Below the pieces are notes generated by a model. That model saw only the letters and a list, made by a program, of their open reading frames with translations, searched no databases and was not told the origin of the DNA. Made by a program: the position numbers and the translations under genes. Positions 45,269 through 54,376 of a stretch of 64,000 nt of DNA are shown here, piece after piece (the first letter of the stretch is position 1; each line of letters starts with the position of its first letter). Source of the DNA: Halodesulfovibrio aestuarii DSM 17919 = ATCC 29578 (lineage in GTDB: Bacteria; Desulfobacterota; Desulfovibrionia; Desulfovibrionales; Desulfovibrionaceae); NCBI RefSeq assembly GCF_000384815.1, contig NZ_ARQF01000019.1, positions 62,001 through 126,000 of the forward strand, written 5' to 3'.

Positions 45269-47755
45269 TTAATATGACATACAGCAATGCATAGAGATAA
45301 GAGTCTTTACACTGCTGGCGTCCGGCAACTCCATTGCCTCCATAGCAACCTCTTTTGCTTCACTCACCACTATCGAGCGGATCAGATTTTTTGTCTGTTC
45401 AAGCGAAGTAGCGGATACTGCGAGCGAATCGATCCCCAGTCCCACAAGGACAAATACGGCCTGCAAATTACTGGTTATCCCCCCGCCCACGCTCACAGGG
45501 ATACCCGCATCGTGCGCCAGACGGATTATATCACGCATTATCCTTAAAATTGCAGGATGCAACTGCGTAAACTCTGTACCCAATACAGAGTTTTTCGCGT
45601 CATACACCATTACATACCGCGCAAGATCATCACCGCCCAATACAAAGAAATCTGCTTCACGCGCCAACTGATCTGCAAGAAATACAGACGCAGGAACTTC
45701 AATAACAATACCCAGATCAACATTGACTGAGCAGGGGATAGAATCTTTTTTCAACATGACACGCGCTTCATTGATGACGGCATATACTTCGCGCAACTCT
45801 GTAAGGTGTGAAACCATTGGAACCAACACCTTTATCGGGAATTCTGCTGCGGTTCGAAGGAGAGCTTTGATTTGCTGTAAGAACATATCCCTGTGGGCAA
45901 GGCTGTAACGCACACCTCGCCTGTCAAAACCAACATTACGCTCTGTTGGATTCTTATCCAGATACGGCAGTGCATTCTCACCACCTAAATCCGCAGTAGA
46001 AATGACCAGTGGATCCCCTTTCATCATGGCTGCTGCTTTCATGTACTCTTGATACTGTTCTTCCTCTGACGGTGCACTATCCCTGTTTAAGTACAGATAC
46101 TCTGTACTTAAAATACCAATACCGTCTGCACCCGCATCAAGAGCCGCTTTAATTTCACTTACGGATTTTACATTTACATCTACACGGATACTTTTACCGT
46201 CACGTGTTACCGCAGGCTCAACAGCTTTTTGTCGTACTTCCTGCAAATGCGTGTCCCACTGGGAACGCAGTAAGGCCAGCTTTTCCTGTTCTCTTGAACT
46301 CGGAGAAGTCCAAACTTCACCAGTTGAGCCATTAATACCTATAATGTCACCATCTTGAAGAGAATCAACAAGCCCATTCGCTCCGGCAACAGCAGGAATT
46401 TTCAAGGCTCGGGAAAAAATCGCTACGTGTGAGGTTGCACCACCTTCCTGCGTAACAATCCCCAACACGTTCTCCTTATCGAGATCGACCATGTCAGAAG
46501 CCCCGAGATCAGTTGCCACCAAAATAGCAGGTTCTTCCACCTTGGGCCCGTTAAACACTTCCCCCGTTAAAGCCCGAAGAACCCGGGTGCCAACATCAAG
46601 AACATCCACAGCTCTGCCACGCACATATTCATTTTGCAGAGAGCGGTACCGCTCCATTGTTTTTTCTATGGTCTCCACCCACGCAGACTCTGCATTATAC
46701 TTTGACTTCGTAATAAAATCGTGCGCGGAACACGTAATATACGGATCATCCAATAACATACTATGCAATGCAAAAAATTCTGCCTCTTCCACGGTGGCTG
46801 CATTACCGGACGTTTTCTGTTCCAACTCGGCCAGTTCAATACGGGCCATAGCGATGGCTTCTGCCAGACGTACCATCTCATTTTCAGCATCCGAAACTAT
46901 TTTCCGTTCAATTTTCGGCAGCATTGGATGATACCAGACAACGGGCCCCAACGCGCTTCCCGGAGAAGCCGCAATACCACCTTGCGGTATACTTTCTTTC
47001 CGCAAGGTGAAATCAGGCTTGTCTACATCACCAAAATTTACATCAGCTAATGCCCGCAAAGCAGTGAGCACATCTTTAGCATCTTCTCCTACCGCACGGA
47101 ACATGATGCTTTCTCCCTGTGACACTGCCAGCATTGTTATCTGGTTCAACGAACGGGCATTAGCACTTTCCGTCCCCCGAATTAACCACACATCAGAAAC
47201 ATACCCGCCAACAGTTCCAACTATACGCGCTGCCGGGCGCGCATGTAGCCCAAGCTTATTAGGGATTACTAATGAAATCTCTTCACTTTTTTTCCCCGAC
47301 GGAGGAGTATCCACATTACGCATAGCTACAAAAAACTCCGTTTTTTCTATCCCAAGTTGTTTGGCCTTGAATTGAACAATTGAAGCCAACTCTTCAAGTA
47401 CTGTTTCCATATCAGCGCCTAAGGACACTTGAACAGCCGCAGCCATTGCTCCTTCCACTAACGGAGCAGGGCTTAAAACAATATCCCTTCTTTCTACCTC
47501 CGGCAAAAGATCGATAGCAGCCTCTGTGCTAAGCATCGCACTGCCAAAATCCATAAGCACAAGAACCCCATCCCCCTGTTGAACCTGCTTCACAGCATTG
47601 AGAATTTTAACAGGGTCGGTTCCAATAGGATTTTCTTCATCGTTGGTGCCAGCAGCCACGGCCATCGGTACTGAATGTTGCGTCATCTGCCCAACAATTT
47701 CCCTGATTCCTTCTGCTAAACGAATACTATGAGAAACTAAGACAATACCAACCAT
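45269..47755 (-). CDS. dhaM: DhaM: EIIA-Dha / HPr / Enzyme I-like fusion, phosphoryl donor for dihydroxyacetone kinase
   Basis: The 828-residue protein has an EIIA-Man-type DhaM domain (1-130; phospho-His 9 in VLVSHS), an HPr domain (about 158-245; His 171 in GLHARPA), and a full Enzyme I-like part (about 255-800; His 443 in GGATSHVAI). It passes phosphoryl groups to DhaL-bound ADP. E. coli DhaM has only a shortened Enzyme I part. Here the PEP-binding half is complete but lacks several key residues: Ser 550 and Ser 586 replace the PEP-site Arg, Asp 709 an Asn, and Gly 757 the catalytic Cys. It follows dhaL by 4 nt. Confidence 0.93.
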   Translation of the reverse strand: MVGIVLVSHSIRLAEGIREIVGQMTQHSVPMAVAAGTNDEENPIGTDPVKILNAVKQVQQGDGVLVLMDFGSAMLSTEAAIDLLPEVERRDIVLSPAPLVEGAMAAAVQVSLGADMETVLEELASIVQFKAKQLGIEKTEFFVAMRNVDTPPSGKKSEEISLVIPNKLGLHARPAARIVGTVGGYVSDVWLIRGTESANARSLNQITMLAVSQGESIMFRAVGEDAKDVLTALRALADVNFGDVDKPDFTLRKESIPQGGIAASPGSALGPVVWYHPMLPKIERKIVSDAENEMVRLAEAIAMARIELAELEQKTSGNAATVEEAEFFALHSMLLDDPYITCSAHDFITKSKYNAESAWVETIEKTMERYRSLQNEYVRGRAVDVLDVGTRVLRALTGEVFNGPKVEEPAILVATDLGASDMVDLDKENVLGIVTQEGGATSHVAIFSRALKIPAVAGANGLVDSLQDGDIIGINGSTGEVWTSPSSREQEKLALLRSQWDTHLQEVRQKAVEPAVTRDGKSIRVDVNVKSVSEIKAALDAGADGIGILSTEYLYLNRDSAPSEEEQYQEYMKAAAMMKGDPLVISTADLGGENALPYLDKNPTERNVGFDRRGVRYSLAHRDMFLQQIKALLRTAAEFPIKVLVPMVSHLTELREVYAVINEARVMLKKDSIPCSVNVDLGIVIEVPASVFLADQLAREADFFVLGGDDLARYVMVYDAKNSVLGTEFTQLHPAILRIMRDIIRLAHDAGIPVSVGGGITSNLQAVFVLVGLGIDSLAVSATSLEQTKNLIRSIVVSEAKEVAMEAMELPDASSVKTLISMHCCMSY

Positions 47756-47759
47756 AATT

Positions 47760-48389
47760 TCACTCTCTTATGCTCTCGTACAATGCGGTAACAAGATAGT
47801 ACGACGAAGTTGCTCCGGGATCCTGATGTCCTATACTCCGCTCTCCTAAATAACTTGCCCGCCCTTTTCGAGCCAGCATAGGTATTGTTGCCTTCATCCC
47901 TAACTCCGCAGCATGAACACATTCCTCTAAAATTTGTTCCATGCCCATCCCAGCTTCAAGGCTTTGTTTATACTTACGCAATACAGGAGCCCACACATCA
48001 TACATCGTCTTATCTTCTTCTTCAGTTCTGCCACGAGTAACCAGCCCGGCTACTCCTACATCAAGAAACGTCAGCAAGGCAGACGCATCAAGAGCTTCAG
48101 CATCTCCAACAGTTGCTGCGCCCTTAATAAACAAGGCTCCGTACAGCGGCCCACTTGCACCGCCAATGTTGGAAAGTAGCACCATACCTGTCTGCTTAAG
48201 TACTTCACCTAAGCATAAGTGCTCCATTTCAGGAAGGTTATGGATAAGCTTACTAAAGCCTCTATCCATATTAATACCATGATCACCATCCCCGATGGCA
48301 GCATCAAGCAAATGGAGCTCATGCTTGTGCTCTGTCATTAATGTTGCTGCGTTATTGAACCATGCAAAAGCAGTAGCTTTAGTCAGCAT
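47760..48389 (-). CDS. dhaL: Dihydroxyacetone kinase ADP-binding subunit DhaL
   Basis: The 209-residue all-helical DhaL holds ADP as a cofactor, which is phosphorylated by DhaM and then donates to Dha on DhaK. The Mg-binding Asp triad is in LDAAIGDGDHGINM and the cap loop in GGASGPLYGALF. I start at ATG 48389, with gagg at proper distance; ATG 48395 is two codons earlier. Middle gene of dhaK-dhaL-dhaM. Confidence 0.94.
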   Translation of the reverse strand: MLTKATAFAWFNNAATLMTEHKHELHLLDAAIGDGDHGINMDRGFSKLIHNLPEMEHLCLGEVLKQTGMVLLSNIGGASGPLYGALFIKGAATVGDAEALDASALLTFLDVGVAGLVTRGRTEEEDKTMYDVWAPVLRKYKQSLEAGMGMEQILEECVHAAELGMKATIPMLARKGRASYLGERSIGHQDPGATSSYYLVTALYESIRE

Positions 48390-48407
48390 TACCATCCTCG
48401 TCTGCTA

Positions 48408-49487
48408 CTATTTTACGGCACACTCAGGGACACACAGAGCAGAGGTAAGAGCTGGTGCATCCCATAATTTCACCATTTCAGCATCTGCTCTCAGTAAACT
48501 TATAGAACACCCCTGCATTTCCAGTGATGAGATATATGTTCCAACCAAATTTCTTCGGATACGAACGCCACGTTCCTCACACAGTTCTGCCAGTTTCCGG
48601 TATACGCTGTACAATTCACCTAATGGAGTTCCGCCCATACCATTGACCAACGCAATAAATTCATCCCCCTCCCCAAATGGCTCGCTCACAAGCTGCACAT
48701 CTTCCCACTGCCCTGTGTCTGTATTCAGTTCTCGAACAACACGGATATATACAGGATCTGAAAAGATATGCTCGACTAAAATCTCCACAAGATCATCCAC
48801 ACGGGCCATGCACATGCGCTCTACTCCGGGCTCACCATGGATACCTATGCCTATCTCAACTTCATCATCACCCAGAACAAAGGTAGGCGCTCCTGCCATG
48901 GGTACAGTGCACGAACTCAATGCAACTCCCATAGAACGCCCGTTCAAATTCACACGACGGCACAAATCTGCACATTCTTTCAGCGAATACCCTGCTTCTG
49001 CTGCAGCCCCGACAATTTTTTCTGCAAGTACTGTAACGCCGACGCCGCGTCTTCCTGCTGTACCTCCGCCCCCTTTTACCGCCACATCATCATCAATCAA
49101 AACACACTGAACCTGTATTCCTTCGACCATGCACAGTTCAGCAGCAGTTTCAAAATTAAATACGTCGCCCGTGTAGTTCTTAACCAGAAACAGCACCCCC
49201 GCTCCTCGATGTACGTTCTTCGCGCATGCATAAATCTGGTCAGGTGTCGGTGATGTAAATACTTCCCCGGGACATGCTCCGTCCAGCATGCCATACCCGA
49301 CATACCCACAATGCATTGGGTCATGCCCGCTCCCGCCACCGGAGACAATGGCCACTTTCCCATCTGGAATATTCTTCCTGCACAAGTACCGTGGCTCCAT
49401 GTTCAAATATAATTCAGGATGCGCTGCAGCCAGCCCCAGCAACTGTTCATCCACAACGTTTTCAGGTTCGTTAATTAACTTTTTCAT
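48408..49487 (-). CDS. dhaK: Dihydroxyacetone kinase substrate-binding subunit DhaK
   Basis: The 359-residue subunit binds dihydroxyacetone covalently. Visible marks are [21 protein letters not shown] and, near residue 218, [11 protein letters not shown], which holds the substrate-binding His. The ribosome site ggagag lies before ATG 49487. The operon dhaKLM indicates the PTS-coupled type, not the ATP-dependent fused type. No glycerol dehydrogenase is in the operon, so the Dha source is elsewhere. Confidence 0.94.
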   Translation of the reverse strand: MKKLINEPENVVDEQLLGLAAAHPELYLNMEPRYLCRKNIPDGKVAIVSGGGSGHDPMHCGYVGYGMLDGACPGEVFTSPTPDQIYACAKNVHRGAGVLFLVKNYTGDVFNFETAAELCMVEGIQVQCVLIDDDVAVKGGGGTAGRRGVGVTVLAEKIVGAAAEAGYSLKECADLCRRVNLNGRSMGVALSSCTVPMAGAPTFVLGDDEVEIGIGIHGEPGVERMCMARVDDLVEILVEHIFSDPVYIRVVRELNTDTGQWEDVQLVSEPFGEGDEFIALVNGMGGTPLGELYSVYRKLAELCEERGVRIRRNLVGTYISSLEMQGCSISLLRADAEMVKLWDAPALTSALCVPECAVK

Positions 49488-49650
49488 TTACTCTCTCCGA
49501 ACTCTCAAACTCACAAAGTTCAAATTGCAATCACGAATCATACCACGGAAGGCCACACAAAATCGTGGATTATCTGTAATGCTTTTTATGTCTTCAGCTG
49601 AGAAAAAGCTGCACCCCCGTCACGATAGTTACCCTCTCATTCTGCAATAA

Positions 49651-49690
49651 TAAAAGGGCTGTCCCACAGATATGGAACAGCCCTTTTATA
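49651..49690. terminator. Intrinsic terminator
   Basis: TAAAAGGGCTGT and ACAGCCCTTTTA pair around CCCACAGATATGGA. It lies between dhaK and the EamA gene and reads well in either direction. Confidence 0.8.
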
Positions 49691-49755
49691 CTTCAACGAA
49701 AGATAGTTAACCGGACAGACTAGCCCAAAACAGCCTTTATTAAAAGATCTGCATG

Positions 49756-50637
49756 CTACACTTTTCTCGCCACAGAGTTCGTTAAATAAACACCTGAGAC
49801 AACGAGCGCCACGCCTACGAGCAACGACAGCGCCAACGATTCACCAAGAAAGAACCAGCCGCACAGAATCCCGGCTACCGGCACGAAATTAATAAATACA
49901 GCGGCACGCGATGCTCCGATCTCGTGAATTGCTTCATAAAACCATGTAAATCCAATAACGGTGCCGAGTACTCCAAGGTATGCGATACATAGGTAATGAG
50001 TCACAGTGTAACCGGCAAAATCAGTTACCAACCCTTCATACAGGGCGAACGGTAACAACATTATCGTACCTGTAATACAGGAATAGGTGATTGCTGCGTG
50101 CGGAGTTAAAAAGCCCATCATTCTTTTACCTAATAAAGAATACGCGGACCAACTTGCAACACAGCCAAAAATTGTAAGGTCACCGGAGGTCAGGCCGCCT
50201 GTAAAGAGTGACACAGGATCTCCACGGGAAATAGCTATAGTTGCTCCTGTTACTGAAAGACAAATACCAATCCCTTTACGTGGAGTCAGCTTTTCACCAA
50301 ACAGTAATGCCGCCAACAACGTGATGACTATTGGGTTCATAGAAATAATTACTGCAGCTCTGCCTGCCGGGACAGTTTGTAATCCTGTAAAAAAGAAGGC
50401 GTTATATGCAAACACACCGGTTGCCCCTAACAGACAAACGCCTATCCATCCTTTTTTATCCAACTTAGGCAACCCGCCAGAGCGATTATGCATTACCCAC
50501 ATCATACAGACTGATGCTGTCAAAAAACGCAAAAACGCAGCGGAAAAGGCTCCCATTCCATTCGACAACAGCCTACCTGCGACGAATGTACCTCCCCACA
50601 ACAATGCGGTTAGGATTAGCTTTCCGTACACCATCAT
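49756..50637 (-). CDS. EamA/DMT-family transporter
   Basis: The 293-residue inner-membrane protein has ten predicted spans in two EamA repeats (about 1-140 and 150-290). The first repeat opens with LTALLWGGTFVAGRLLSNG and the second has SWSAYSLLGKRMMG. The substrate is unknown; relatives export amino acids or other metabolites. A ribosome site (gggag) lies about nine bases before ATG 50637. Monocistronic. Confidence 0.88.
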   Translation of the reverse strand: MMVYGKLILTALLWGGTFVAGRLLSNGMGAFSAAFLRFLTASVCMMWVMHNRSGGLPKLDKKGWIGVCLLGATGVFAYNAFFFTGLQTVPAGRAAVIISMNPIVITLLAALLFGEKLTPRKGIGICLSVTGATIAISRGDPVSLFTGGLTSGDLTIFGCVASWSAYSLLGKRMMGFLTPHAAITYSCITGTIMLLPFALYEGLVTDFAGYTVTHYLCIAYLGVLGTVIGFTWFYEAIHEIGASRAAVFINFVPVAGILCGWFFLGESLALSLLVGVALVVSGVYLTNSVARKV

Positions 50638-50986
50638 CTCTGTTTTCTCCCAAGAACGTTAAAAACGCATCGCAATATTGGTGCCTTTCACAACACACCG
50701 GCCGTAAGTAGCCAGCTAGTTACAATAACAAGAAAAAATACCATTGCCTCATTTACTGCAAATAGCACTCAACCCTATAAGAGACGATACGTAATATGTC
50801 GTAAACGACCACCTTCTATGTTGTTTACTCATTTCGGTACATCCATGCGCTGTTATGACGAGCTTTAAATCTCAAGCGGCTTTCGCTTATAGACTGAAAT
50901 TCCCCGCGCAAAAAGTCCCGCATCCTACAAGAACACGGGACAGATAGAGTCTTTCATAAAAAAACGACACGAGTATCTTGGTTACA

Positions 50987-51733
50987 CTACGCTAAGGCTA
51001 TTAATTGCGTGACAGCGCTTCGTAGAATCACGCACGACATTACGGCGAGCATTCCGAAAAGAACCTTTCGGTACGTAAATTCACCAATTTTAGTGGATAC
51101 CATCACACCCAAACGGGCTCCGATCATGACAGCTGGTGCTGCAGCTGCAAAAAGCATTACGGTTTCCTTTGTCTGAATCCCTGCATACGTCTGTAACAAA
51201 ATAACCAGAATGCCTGAAACAATAAAGTAACTGGCGATGCCCGCTTTGACGGCATCCTTCGTCCAGCCCGCAAGAGAGGTGTAGACAATAGTTGGAGGCC
51301 CTCCCATTCCTATGGACGAACTGATTGCAGTAGAACAAAATCCAGCGACAACGCCCCAGCCCTTATGTATGACCTTTTGTTTTTTGCCTTCAAAAAACAA
51401 CCCCCATACTGCATAGATAAATAGAAAAATTCCCATGCCTAATTTCAAGTAATGCACAGGGAACTTCTGCATCATAGTAATGCCAATAATGGCACCGGGT
51501 ATTGTCCCTATATAAACAGGCTTTAATTTTTCAAAATCGATATGTTGTCGATACGTCCATGCCATTTGGAAACACAGAGTAACGCCGAGAATCGTACAAC
51601 TAGGCACTGCAAGGCGCAGCGGAACCATCGTTGTAACAAGAGGCATAGCAATAAGCGCAGCACCAAACCCCGCAATACCGTTGATGAACCCGCCAACGCC
51701 CCAGCACAAAACTACAAAAAGTAGATGCTCCAT
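50987..51733 (-). CDS. TauE/SafE-family membrane transporter
   Basis: The 248-residue protein has eight spans in two halves. The N-terminal segment GGFINGIAGFGAALIAMPL is the family signature, and the second half has SSSIGMGGPPTIVYTS. Members are linked to export of sulfite, sulfoacetate or other organosulfur compounds. No organosulfur pathway gene adjoins it, so the substrate remains open. A cggag site precedes ATG 51733. Closed on the 3' side by about 350 nt without genes. Confidence 0.87.
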   Translation of the reverse strand: MEHLLFVVLCWGVGGFINGIAGFGAALIAMPLVTTMVPLRLAVPSCTILGVTLCFQMAWTYRQHIDFEKLKPVYIGTIPGAIIGITMMQKFPVHYLKLGMGIFLFIYAVWGLFFEGKKQKVIHKGWGVVAGFCSTAISSSIGMGGPPTIVYTSLAGWTKDAVKAGIASYFIVSGILVILLQTYAGIQTKETVMLFAAAAPAVMIGARLGVMVSTKIGEFTYRKVLFGMLAVMSCVILRSAVTQLIALA

Positions 51734-51951
51734 TATATACTCCGTTGCCCAACACCTGTTGAACAGTTAATGACAAAGGGCAATGTGGGCTAAAACGGAG
51801 AAAATGTTAAATACTAATTTGAAAGGCCTGTCATAAGTGCCTCCTATGACCAAACCTTGCCTTTGCATTTACACACTGCAACGAACTTATTATAGCCTTA
51901 GTAAACTTTTTCAGGCGATATTCAAACAACTTACATCCTACTGGAATTAAA

Positions 51952-52707
51952 ATGTACCTTCTTTTTGCAGGAATCTTCGGGCTGATACTTGGCAGCTTTT
52001 ACTCTGTCTGTGCCAGCCGTTATGGGACAGAAAAAACTGTCGCCAGCCCGGCACGCTCGTACTGTCCGCACTGCAACCATCAACTTACAGTCCTTGAAAA
52101 CATACCGCTCCTAAGCTTTATAATACAGAAAGGGCACTGCATCCATTGCCGCACCCGTATTCCACTATTCTATCCATTGATTGAACTTGTCTCTATGCTC
52201 TGGGCAATACTTGCTGCATGGAACGCAACAACTCCGCTGGAGTGGATAGCCCTTATGATTATCGGCGGCATATGTATCGTTGCATCCGCCATTGACCTGC
52301 GAACCTTTCTGTTACCGGATGTCCTTACATATTCCGGCGCAATAATCGTACTTGGAGCAAGCTATGCTGGGATACTTCAGATTGACTTCATACAATCTTT
52401 GCTTGGTGCGATTATCGGCGCATTTGCTTTGTTGGCCGTTGCCGCAGTCTACAAGCTGATTCGAAAAATTGACGGCATGGGGCTTGGCGACGTTAAATTT
52501 ATGCTGATGCTTGGTGCTCTGACTGGGGTAGAACACCTTACCATTTTCATTCTAGCTGCAAGCGTCTGCGCGCTTATTTTCAGTATCATTGCAATGTGGG
52601 GAAAAAAAAATATCTCCACAGCATATGTCCCCTTCGGCCCTTTCCTCGCATTCGGAGCACTCATTACCTACCTATACGGTGATCAAATAATCTTTTTTCT
52701 CCACTAA
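51952..52707 (+). CDS. pilD: Prepilin peptidase (type IV leader peptidase, A24 family)
   Basis: The 251-residue bifunctional enzyme cleaves type IV prepilin leaders and methylates the new N-terminus. The cytosolic zinc-type cysteines are CPHCNHQL and CIHCRTRI, and the two catalytic Asp lie in DLRTFLLPD and GMGLGDVKFM. About seven to eight spans are predicted. It is alone, with no pilus or type II secretion genes in the window; the CpaE-like ATPase at 37682 is the only other hint of a pilus system. Confidence 0.93.
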   Translation: MYLLFAGIFGLILGSFYSVCASRYGTEKTVASPARSYCPHCNHQLTVLENIPLLSFIIQKGHCIHCRTRIPLFYPLIELVSMLWAILAAWNATTPLEWIALMIIGGICIVASAIDLRTFLLPDVLTYSGAIIVLGASYAGILQIDFIQSLLGAIIGAFALLAVAAVYKLIRKIDGMGLGDVKFMLMLGALTGVEHLTIFILAASVCALIFSIIAMWGKKNISTAYVPFGPFLAFGALITYLYGDQIIFFLH

Positions 52708-52831
52708 AAAAGAACTCATGAAAAAACTTACTTATCAATTCATGCTATATAACCGGCTATTTTTACCATCTTCTCTCATTCATACCAACGATCCTGCAAA
52801 GCTGCTTTTGCCGAACAACTAGTCACCAATA

Positions 52832-53518
52832 TTACACAGCCACACCTAAACAGCGGATAGACTGAAGAAGTTCGCTGATACTATCCTGAATTTGCAGGAA
52901 TGCTGCTACAACTACAGGATCAAACTGTGTCCCTGCGCTCCTGACAATCTCTGCAACGGCCTGTTCATACTCCATTGCATTCCGGTATGGCCTATTTTGC
53001 AACATTGCAGAAAGACTGTCTGCGACGGCAATAATTCGCGCACCTAAAGGGATATCCTTTCCACAAAGTCCCTCGGGATATCCCTTGCCATCATAACGCT
53101 CATGATGGTGCAAAATAATTTTTACGACTTCACCATTGCCCACTGCTCCCATAACCGGTGTTACTATCTCCGCTCCCAACTGTGGATGGCGCTTGATTTC
53201 CAAATACTCTTCATCCGTAAGCGCATTATCTTTTTTCAAAATTGAATCTGGTACACCTATTTTACCGATGTCATGCAGGTGACCGGCAATATGAAGCAAC
53301 TGCGTTTCCATCGGGGAAAGGCCAAGCTGTACTCCTATTGCCTGAGAAATGATGGCAACTTCCTCAGAATGCAAACACGTACAATGATCTTTCGCATCTA
53401 TGGCATTACCCAGCGATTCCGCAAATAAATGAAGTGAGCTGAGAACTTCACGCTGCACCCGTTCATCATTTTTCTGAGCAACCCCCTGAGGGGCCCAAAA
53501 GCTGTCCATAATTGTCAT
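52832..53518 (-). CDS. HD-GYP domain protein (probable c-di-GMP phosphodiesterase)
   Basis: The 228-residue protein is nearly all HD-GYP domain, without a sensory domain. Residues visible are the first His in CTCLHSEE, the HD of HLHDIGK, HHHERYDGKGYPEGL with the GYP triplet, and VADSLSAMLQNRPYR. ATG 53518 and ATG 53509 are both possible; the latter has gagg at longer spacing. It is divergent from the DUF4345 gene. The 360-nt divergent gap contains a Fur-like site, so iron control of either side is possible. Confidence 0.87.
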   Translation of the reverse strand: MTIMDSFWAPQGVAQKNDERVQREVLSSLHLFAESLGNAIDAKDHCTCLHSEEVAIISQAIGVQLGLSPMETQLLHIAGHLHDIGKIGVPDSILKKDNALTDEEYLEIKRHPQLGAEIVTPVMGAVGNGEVVKIILHHHERYDGKGYPEGLCGKDIPLGARIIAVADSLSAMLQNRPYRNAMEYEQAVAEIVRSAGTQFDPVVVAAFLQIQDSISELLQSIRCLGVAV

Positions 53519-53697
53519 ACCTCACCGAGAAAAAACGACGTAAAATAAAAAAACACAGAGTATGATCTACTGCCTATTCAAATTAAAAAACACATCCTGA
53601 CAATCTTATCCCACAGCAACAGATGTATCTCGAGCCCTGCATTACCTTTGCAGGAGAATATCCCCCCCTGTCCTCACCTTTCAACACTATCAACTGT

Positions 53698-53716
53698 GAT
53701 ATTGATATTCATTATC
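53698..53716 (+). promoter_or_regulatory. Fur box
   Basis: GATATTGATATTCATTATC matches the 19-bp Fur consensus (GATAATGATAATCATTATC) at 17 of 19 positions. It is flanked by ACTGT...ACAGT, which extends the palindrome. It lies about 160 nt before the DUF4345 gene and about 180-190 nt before the divergent HD-GYP gene. Confidence 0.75.
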
Positions 53717-53879
53717 ACAGTCAAGATGTTCTTAGGTTCCCTTCACTAAGTCACTTTAAATAAATGCTAGAGACGCCGCGGCCTGACACAATGAAAAAAA
53801 CATGGGAACCCTTTTCAACTGCTCACAGTGCAACAAATCTGTTGGACAGCAAAAAATCTCCAATTACCGGGAGGCGGAA

Positions 53880-54263
53880 ATGGCGGAAATGACTCCTGCT
53901 GAGATGCTTTTACTCATAAGTTCAATAGCGTTACTTCCTATTGCTCTTGCTTATGGACTTTACCCGAAATTTACGATGAGAAAACTCTATAATATTGAAG
54001 TTCGCTCAACAAATCTGGCAAATATTACCCGTTCCATTATGGGACTCCACCTTGCTTTCATCATTTACTGGATGCTCGCATTTTGGGGTTTTATAGGCGC
54101 AAAAGCAGCACTTGGTTCACTTACAACATTTATGTTTGGTCTGGCCTTCGGACGCACTGTGAGTTGGTGCGTTGACGGTAAGGCAAACCTTTGGCTGGTA
54201 CTATACCTGATACTTGAAGTCTTTTTGGGCTGCACAGGGCTATTTCTTGTTCTTACTATGTAA
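53880..54263 (+). CDS. DUF4345-family small membrane protein
   Basis: The 127-residue protein has four predicted spans. GLHLAFIIYWMLAFWG and FGLAFGRTVSWCVDGKANLW match the DUF4345 pattern. I start at ATG 53880 (gggaggcgg just before); an in-frame ATG at 53802 would add a CxxC-containing leader (FNCSQCNK) but has no ribosome site. A Fur-like box lies upstream, which suggests iron-dependent expression. Its function is unknown. Confidence 0.75.
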   Translation: MAEMTPAEMLLLISSIALLPIALAYGLYPKFTMRKLYNIEVRSTNLANITRSIMGLHLAFIIYWMLAFWGFIGAKAALGSLTTFMFGLAFGRTVSWCVDGKANLWLVLYLILEVFLGCTGLFLVLTM

Positions 54264-54306
54264 CAACCACTCTAAGAGCCCAGAAACACAATGTTACCCT
54301 AACAAC

Positions 54307-54345
54307 AAAAAGGCCCGTTATCGCATCGCAATAACGGGCTTTTCT
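54307..54345. terminator. Bidirectional terminator
   Basis: GCCCGTTAT and ATAACGGGC pair, with A-runs upstream and T-runs downstream. It serves the convergent DUF4345 and serine dehydratase genes. Confidence 0.85.
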
Positions 54346-54376
54346 TTACGGCAATCCGCCTTAATATAATTGTATC

